A DNA stretch of 64,000 bases from Deltaproteobacteria bacterium. GTDB taxonomy: Bacteria; Bdellovibrionota; JACOXK01. The DNA lies in NCBI GenBank assembly GCA_016186995.1, contig JACPKQ010000022.1, forward strand, positions 78,556-142,555, given 5' to 3'. Numbering within the stretch: position 1 is the stretch's first letter; each line of letters opens with the position of its first letter. The notes under the pieces were generated by a model. It was not told the origin of the DNA. It was given only the letters and a program-made list of their open reading frames with translations, and did not search any database. The position numbers and the translations under genes were made by a program. Positions 58,110 to 64,000 of the stretch are shown here, one piece after another.

Positions 58110-59171
58110 ATGATAAAAGCTTTAGGGGCTGATCTTTTCAAGTTGGGTGGCTCACTTCACAGGCACTTTTATTCCAAAAAGATAAAACATGAGCTTTCTT
58201 TACCGGCTCCTGTCATATCAGTTGGAAATATGACTTTAGGTGGAAGTGGAAAAACCCCTTTTGTTATTTATGTAAGCCAAAAATTAAAAAAAATGGGTAA
58301 ACGTGTGATTGTTTTGTCACGTGGTTATAAAGGAAAAGCAACTCAAAAAGGAGGTGTTGTAACCGATGGTAATAGGATTTTACTGAGTGCTTATGATGCA
58401 GGTGATGAACCTTATCTTATGGCACATAGACTAGAAGACACTCCTATTTTTGTAGGTAAAAAGAGATTGTGCAATGCTTTAAAGGCTGCCACGGTTTTTA
58501 AACCGGATTTTTTTATTTTAGATGATGGTTTCCAACATTTTAAAATGAAGTCTGATATGAACATTTTACTGATTAATGCTTTAGATCCTTTTGGTGGAGA
58601 AGAGCTCTTTCCAGTTGGGCGTCTAAGAGAACCACTTCAAGGAATGGAAAGGGCTCACGTTATTGTTCTTACAAGTGCTTCTTTAATTGACTCTACTTCG
58701 AAAGATAAAATAGTTGAAAAAATAAAAAAATATAATCATAAAGCTCCTATTTATGAAGTAGTAACAAAGTTAGAGGGTGTTTTAAGACAAGATCGAAAAG
58801 AAGAACTTACTTTAGAAGAACTTAGAACTAAAAAAGTATTTTTGTTTTGTGCATTAGGTTGTCCTCAAAAATTTAAAATGGAGATTGAAAAAAATGATGT
58901 TACAGTAGTTGGAGAGTTATTTTTCAAAGATCATCATGCTTATACAAAATCTGATATTGTGAGACTTATTCAATTGGCTGTCCAAAAAAATGCTGATATA
59001 CTTTTAACAACAGAAAAAGATATTGTGAAGTTAAAAAGTTTTCATGAAATAATATATTATTTGAAAATCAGTACTGAAATTGTTCAGGATGAGAACCCAT
59101 TCTTTTCTTTACTTACGAAGCTTCGTCACTGTCGTTGCGAGGAGCAAAGCGACGTGGCAAACTTACCTTAA
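58110..59171 (+). CDS. lpxK: Tetraacyldisaccharide 4'-kinase LpxK (repeat-derived C-terminus)
   Basis: PVISVGNMTLGGSGKTPFVIY, LSRGYKG, DAGDEPYLMAHRL, LDDGFQH; last residues RHCRCEEQSDVANLP are repeat-derived. Confidence 0.94.
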   Translation: MIKALGADLFKLGGSLHRHFYSKKIKHELSLPAPVISVGNMTLGGSGKTPFVIYVSQKLKKMGKRVIVLSRGYKGKATQKGGVVTDGNRILLSAYDAGDEPYLMAHRLEDTPIFVGKKRLCNALKAATVFKPDFFILDDGFQHFKMKSDMNILLINALDPFGGEELFPVGRLREPLQGMERAHVIVLTSASLIDSTSKDKIVEKIKKYNHKAPIYEVVTKLEGVLRQDRKEELTLEELRTKKVFLFCALGCPQKFKMEIEKNDVTVVGELFFKDHHAYTKSDIVRLIQLAVQKNADILLTTEKDIVKLKSFHEIIYYLKISTEIVQDENPFFSLLTKLRHCRCEEQSDVANLP

Positions 59172-60069
59172 GTTTTTTGTTTTATCCTTTTTTATTGTAA
59201 GTTGTACTTCTCTTAAGAGGGATATACCTCAGGAGGTTCCTGACCAAAGACCTAAAAAAATCATTAAAAAAATTAAAGTTGAAAAAGTTTTGCCCCCCCC
59301 ACAAAAACCTCAATTAGAGGAAAAAGCTTACAAACAAGAAAAGCCCTTACCTCAATACCCGTTTCAAGTGGGTGAGAAACTTACCTATTTAGCAAGTTGG
59401 AGCTTGTTTTCGGTGGGTACTATCGATTCTGAGATTATGCCGCTTGTGAGTGTTAATGATGAGTTGAGTTACCACATTAAAGGGGTTGCTAAAACAAACG
59501 AGTTTTTTTCAGCTATTTATAATGCGCAAGAAGATTTTGAAACTTTTTTTAACGCCAGAGATTTTAGGCCGTATAAATTTGAACTTCAGGCAAGAGAAAC
59601 AAAATGGACACGTCAGCATATTACGGCTTTTGATTATGAAAGCGGGGAAGTTTATTATTGGAAGAAAAGCGTTCATGTAGAAAACCCACAAAAGATAAAA
59701 ACTAAAGAAGCTAGTTATAAGATTAAAACCAAACTCTTTGATGCTTTAACCCCTATTTATTATATGAGAACACTGCCTCTTAAAATCAATACAAAAGCTG
59801 TTTTTAAAGTAGTTGAAAATGCCGAGATTCTTCAAATTTCTTGCGAGATTCTTAAAGAAGAAAATATTAAAATAATGGAAGTAAACCAGCCAGCCTTTTA
59901 TTTTGAATGTCAGCTCAAAAAAATCGAATCAAAAGGAAAAATTAAAGAAAATCAAAAAGATAGCAATTTTTTGGGGTGGGTCGCTAAAAACTCACCCCAC
60001 GAGCTTTTAAAAACTCAGGCTGAAGCTAAAATTGGCTCTATATCCATAGAACTCATTAAAAAACAATAG
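59080..60069 (+). CDS. DUF3108 domain lipoprotein, overlapping lpxK; repeat-derived n-region
   Basis: Lipobox LSFFIVSC; FQVGEKLTYLASWSLFSVGTIDSEI typical of DUF3108. Confidence 0.78.
   Translation: MFRMRTHSFLYLRSFVTVVARSKATWQTYLKFFVLSFFIVSCTSLKRDIPQEVPDQRPKKIIKKIKVEKVLPPPQKPQLEEKAYKQEKPLPQYPFQVGEKLTYLASWSLFSVGTIDSEIMPLVSVNDELSYHIKGVAKTNEFFSAIYNAQEDFETFFNARDFRPYKFELQARETKWTRQHITAFDYESGEVYYWKKSVHVENPQKIKTKEASYKIKTKLFDALTPIYYMRTLPLKINTKAVFKVVENAEILQISCEILKEENIKIMEVNQPAFYFECQLKKIESKGKIKENQKDSNFLGWVAKNSPHELLKTQAEAKIGSISIELIKKQ
59127..59163. repeat. Partial REP-like repeat at lpxK/DUF3108 overlap
   Basis: cactgtcgttgcgaggagcaaagcgacgtggcaaact. Confidence 0.85.
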
Positions 60070-60130
60070 CATAGACATAAATTTTCAATTATTATAAGCT
60101 GTTAGATAGGGAGGAGCCTCATTTTAAGTC

Positions 60131-63100
60131 ATGCGAGTTAAGAAGCTTGAAATAGCTGGTTTTAAGTCTTTTGCCAGACGCACATCTGTTCTTTTTGATG
60201 GTGAAGGGGGTAACGAGCGCCCTAAAATCATTGGTATTGTAGGCCCTAATGGTTGTGGAAAAAGTAATGTTGTTGACGCTCTTTTATGGATTTTAGGGGA
60301 ACAAAGCTATAAAGAACTTCGTGGAAAAACAAAAGACGATATCATTTTTAGTGGTACCGATATTGAGCCCGCGCATTCCTTTGCAGAAGTTTCTATTACT
60401 CTTGATTTAGATGCAGGGGAAGCGGAAAAAATCTCTCTAGATTATAAAGATTTACGAGAGGTGACGCTCACTCGCCGAATTTATCGTTCTGGTGAAAGTG
60501 AATTTTTTCTAAATAAAACTCCTTGTCGTTTACAAGATATCTCTGCTTTCTTTTTAGATACAGGTGCTGGTCGTGGTGTCTATTCTATCATTTCTCAAGG
60601 GCAAATTGATTCTCTCATTCAAAGTAAACCAGAAGAAAAAAGACTTTTGATTGAAGAAGCCAGTGGCATTTCTGCATTTAGAATGCAAAGAAGAAGAGCG
60701 CATAACAAACTTATTTCTACCGAAGAAAATATTTCACGTTTGACTGATATTATTAAAGAGGTTGGAGATCAACTTAAATCGCTTAAAAAATATGCAGAGC
60801 GTGCTAAGCGTTATAAAGAAGCCCGTGAAGAATTGAGAGATATTGATTTAGCATTAGCAGCCAAAACTTATGCTGAACTTAAAGAACAAAAAGAGGATTT
60901 TGAAGAAATACTTAAATCTTATGATCACAAAGTAGAGGAATTAACACTACAGTTTAATGAAACGACTAAAAATATTTATGAAAAAGAAGCACTCATGGCT
61001 GAAGAAAGAGAAAAACATGAAGAGCACCAGAAAGAACTTTTAGAAAAATCAACACTTTTAGAAAAGAAAAAAGGCCAGATCCATTTTTATCAAAACAAGC
61101 TTAATGAAATTTCTAAGCGAGGTGAAAAACTGGCTCTCGATTATCGAAAAATAGACGAAAAGAAAAAATCTTTTTTAGAACAAAAAGAAAAAGCTCACAG
61201 AGAGCTTTCTGAAATACAAAAACAACTTAGTATTATGAAAGAAGCACTTCATATGGATTCGGATGAAGAAAATGACACATTAGCAGTTAAAATTAGAAAG
61301 AAGAAAGAAGAGATACAAAAGCTTCGAGAAAAAAACCTTGAAGAACAGCTTAAATTAAACTCACTAGAATCAAATTTTGGAAATCTTCAAGAAAGAAAGG
61401 GACAATTAGAAAAAGATCAAGAAGGAGTATTGGAAGAGCTTCATAAATGTGAAGAATCTTGTGAAACTGTGCTAAGCAATCTTCAAGAACAGAATAGAAA
61501 TTATGAAGGGCAGAAAAATGAATATGGGTTTTTAAATACACAATATGAAGAACTTGAAAGTGAAATAGAAAATTTAAAAGAAACCCTTTTTCAAAAAGAA
61601 GAAACCTATCGCTCAAATAACGAGAAACTTAACCAAACTAAACTGTCTTTACAGATGCTCTCCCGATTTAATGTTGATGGAGATGCAGTCAATGATGGCA
61701 AATACACCTATTTACACGAGCTTTTTGAAATTCCTGAAAAATATGAAAACCTTGTTTCTCTTGCTTTAAGAGGGCTTTTAAAGGGTATTGTGCTGGAAAC
61801 GAGAAAGGACGTTGAAGAGTTTCTTCTAAAAGAGAATAAACCTTCTCGATTTGTTTTGATCCCTTCAGATATTAAAAAGCAAGAACAGAAAAATCTTTTT
61901 GTATCTCATCTTTCAAAAGATCAAAAGCTTGGCTTTTATATTAAAGCAAAAAAAGGTTATGAAAAGTTAAGAGATTTCTTTTTTGGTAATTGTTACATAG
62001 CCTCTGACATTCAATCAGCACTTTCAAACTGGCAAGAAGGTCTTATTTATATTACAGATGATGGCTATTACGTTTCTCATGAAGGTATTATTTATTCGGA
62101 TAGAACATCTCAGGCTAACATTCTTCAACAGAAAAGAAAGTTTGAAGAAGAATTAAAAACTTATGGAGAAGAAAGTAGTATTCTTGCGTCTCACATCAAA
62201 GAGTTAAAAGAAAAACTTGTTTCGCAAGAACTTGAGTTAGAAGAATCCCAAGAGAACTTGGAAAGTTTTAGAGAAAGTTTGCTTAATTTGGAACATGAAA
62301 ACAAATATAACCAAGAAAAAGCCCACGAAGTAGAGAAAAATATTGAAAAGGTGAAACAACGTCAAGTAACTTTGACTGAAGATATTAAAAATAGTGTAGA
62401 AAAAACCTATCTTCAAAAAGAAAATATTCAAAACACTCAAAAGCAAATTGAAAAAACTGGGCAAGATTTAAGTTCTTGTGAAAAAGAATTGGGTATTCTT
62501 GAAGAGTGTGAACAAGATTTAGATCTTGCACAAAAACAAGAAAAGCTTCAATTTCTAAAAGAAAAAGAAGGAACCTTGCTCAAGAATCTTCAGTTTTTTG
62601 AAGTAGAGCTCCAAGAAGCTCTCCTTGGTTTAGGTGATAGCTCCAAAACTTTCGAATTACTTAAAGAAGAAAGTGATCAATCAACAGAGTTTATTTCAGA
62701 GTTACAGAAAGAAATTGATGTATTGAACCAAGAATGTTCACTTCTTCACCAAAAAATCCAAGAATTCTCAAGTGTTCATAAAACCAAATTAGCTGAAATT
62801 ACTTCTTTCAAAGAGCAAAACAGAGAAAGAGAAAGAAAGATATTAACTATTAAAGATGATAAGCACCAAACTACCCTTCAACTTCAAGAGGTTGATTTAA
62901 AAATTAAGTACTGTGTTGATGAAATAAGAGAAAACTATGTTTTAGAATTGCAAGATTACTATCAACAAATCAATATTGATTTCAAAATAACTGACCACAG
63001 ACAAAAACAAAAAGCTTTGAGGGCTGAGCTTAAGAGTATTGGTGAAATTCCACTTTCTGTTATTTCAGAATATGAAGAAAAACAAAGCCGTTTTGACTTT

Positions 63101-63685
63101 TTAGAAGCCCAAAAGAATGATTTACAATCTTCCATGGGCAACCTTCACAAAACAATTACAAAATTGGATAAACTTTCAAAGGATAAATTTAAGGAAACTT
63201 TTGATAAGGTAAACCGTGAGTTTCAAAAGGTTTTTCCAGTGCTTTTTCAAGGTGGAATGGCAAAACTCATTTTAACTGATGAAGAAAACCTCCTTGAAAC
63301 AGGGGTTGATATTTTAGCAAGGCCTCCTGGGAAAAAACTTCAAAACCTCAATCTTCTTTCAGGTGGAGAAAAGGCTATGACAGCTATTGGGCTTATTTTT
63401 GCTCTTTTTATGATTCGTCCAAGTCCATTCTGTGTTCTTGATGAAGTGGATGCTCCATTGGATGACACCAATACAGATCGTTATCTTCAGCTGATTCAGG
63501 AACTTTCCGAAAGAACACAATTTATTGTTGTAACCCATAATAAGAGAACCATGTCAAAAGCAGATATTTTATATGGCGTTACAATGCAAGATCCTGGTAT
63601 TTCAAAACTAGTTGGTGTTCAATTTTCAAGCTCTTTCGTTCAAAACTTAAAATCCCCAGAATCAAAACCTGAAATAACCGTTTAA
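60131..63685 (+). CDS. smc: Chromosome segregation protein SMC
   Basis: GPNGCGKSNVVDALLWILGEQS, long coiled coils, hinge, LSGGEKAMTAIGLIFALF, FCVLDEVDAPLDD. Confidence 0.96.
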   Translation: MRVKKLEIAGFKSFARRTSVLFDGEGGNERPKIIGIVGPNGCGKSNVVDALLWILGEQSYKELRGKTKDDIIFSGTDIEPAHSFAEVSITLDLDAGEAEKISLDYKDLREVTLTRRIYRSGESEFFLNKTPCRLQDISAFFLDTGAGRGVYSIISQGQIDSLIQSKPEEKRLLIEEASGISAFRMQRRRAHNKLISTEENISRLTDIIKEVGDQLKSLKKYAERAKRYKEAREELRDIDLALAAKTYAELKEQKEDFEEILKSYDHKVEELTLQFNETTKNIYEKEALMAEEREKHEEHQKELLEKSTLLEKKKGQIHFYQNKLNEISKRGEKLALDYRKIDEKKKSFLEQKEKAHRELSEIQKQLSIMKEALHMDSDEENDTLAVKIRKKKEEIQKLREKNLEEQLKLNSLESNFGNLQERKGQLEKDQEGVLEELHKCEESCETVLSNLQEQNRNYEGQKNEYGFLNTQYEELESEIENLKETLFQKEETYRSNNEKLNQTKLSLQMLSRFNVDGDAVNDGKYTYLHELFEIPEKYENLVSLALRGLLKGIVLETRKDVEEFLLKENKPSRFVLIPSDIKKQEQKNLFVSHLSKDQKLGFYIKAKKGYEKLRDFFFGNCYIASDIQSALSNWQEGLIYITDDGYYVSHEGIIYSDRTSQANILQQKRKFEEELKTYGEESSILASHIKELKEKLVSQELELEESQENLESFRESLLNLEHENKYNQEKAHEVEKNIEKVKQRQVTLTEDIKNSVEKTYLQKENIQNTQKQIEKTGQDLSSCEKELGILEECEQDLDLAQKQEKLQFLKEKEGTLLKNLQFFEVELQEALLGLGDSSKTFELLKEESDQSTEFISELQKEIDVLNQECSLLHQKIQEFSSVHKTKLAEITSFKEQNRERERKILTIKDDKHQTTLQLQEVDLKIKYCVDEIRENYVLELQDYYQQINIDFKITDHRQKQKALRAELKSIGEIPLSVISEYEEKQSRFDFLEAQKNDLQSSMGNLHKTITKLDKLSKDKFKETFDKVNREFQKVFPVLFQGGMAKLILTDEENLLETGVDILARPPGKKLQNLNLLSGGEKAMTAIGLIFALFMIRPSPFCVLDEVDAPLDDTNTDRYLQLIQELSERTQFIVVTHNKRTMSKADILYGVTMQDPGISKLVGVQFSSSFVQNLKSPESKPEITV

Positions 63686-63690
63686 ATAAA

Positions 63691-63739
63691 TAATTCAGGG
63701 GACACAATACTTAATTAAATAATTGTGTCCCCTGAATTA
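63691..63739. repeat. 18-bp perfect inverted repeat downstream of smc
   Basis: taattcaggggacacaat (63691-63708) / attgtgtcccctgaatta (63722-63739). Confidence 0.9.
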
Positions 63740-63819
63740 CGATATGGATTTTGATCAAGAAACCGTGGAATTTAATTTAGTGATTCGATTTTAACTAGAG
63801 CTAGACAAATTTAAAGCCT

Positions 63820-63945
63820 GAGATTCTTCGCTTCGCTCAGACAAAGCTGTAATTCATGCTGTAATCCACACCTCGTCATTGCGATTGTTCTCTCTGTCAT
63901 TGCGAGCGAATGAAATGAGACCCGGGGATCCAGTATTTTCTCTTT
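63820..63945. repeat. REP-like repeat fragments
   Basis: gagattcttcgcttcgctcagac; cgtcattgcgattg; ctgtcattgcgagcgaatg...ggggatccagtatt. Confidence 0.75.
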
Positions 63946-64000
63946 CTGGTAGTTATCAGCTATTCCCTCTCCCTTGATGGGAGAGGGCTAGGGAGAGGGT

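Overview
The window is a low-GC, gene-dense, Gram-negative chromosome segment. It carries an LPS/BAM/Lol outer-membrane block and resembles uncultured Deltaproteobacteria/Bdellovibrionota-type genomes; the lineage is inferred, not proven. Main content: (i) a Tad/Flp-type pilus locus with five tandem class-III prepilin-like genes, a prepilin peptidase, CpaB, CpaC, a fused CpaE-CpaF ATPase, TadB and an RHS/YD-repeat protein; (ii) a TadC-DUF192-FHA-FHA-FHA-PP2C operon; (iii) a second, pilin-less Tad-like cluster beside a PEGA-domain Ser/Thr kinase; (iv) an Opp/Dpp transporter and transsulfuration genes; (v) mutS, lysS, lolCD, bamA (split by an apparent frameshift), skp, fabZ, lpxA, gnnB/gnnA-like, lpxB, lpxK and smc. 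Two signals not explained by ordinary annotation stand out. First, five near-perfect sigma54 (-24/-12) promoters sit before the Tad genes and two secreted-protein genes. Second, there is a modular family of palindromic repeats with conserved ends but copy-specific, mutually complementary stems. These and other REP-like repeats also occur in frame inside mutS, lolC, a histidine kinase and the N-terminal leaders of several exported proteins. No tRNA, rRNA, CRISPR array or complete transposase gene was recognised.
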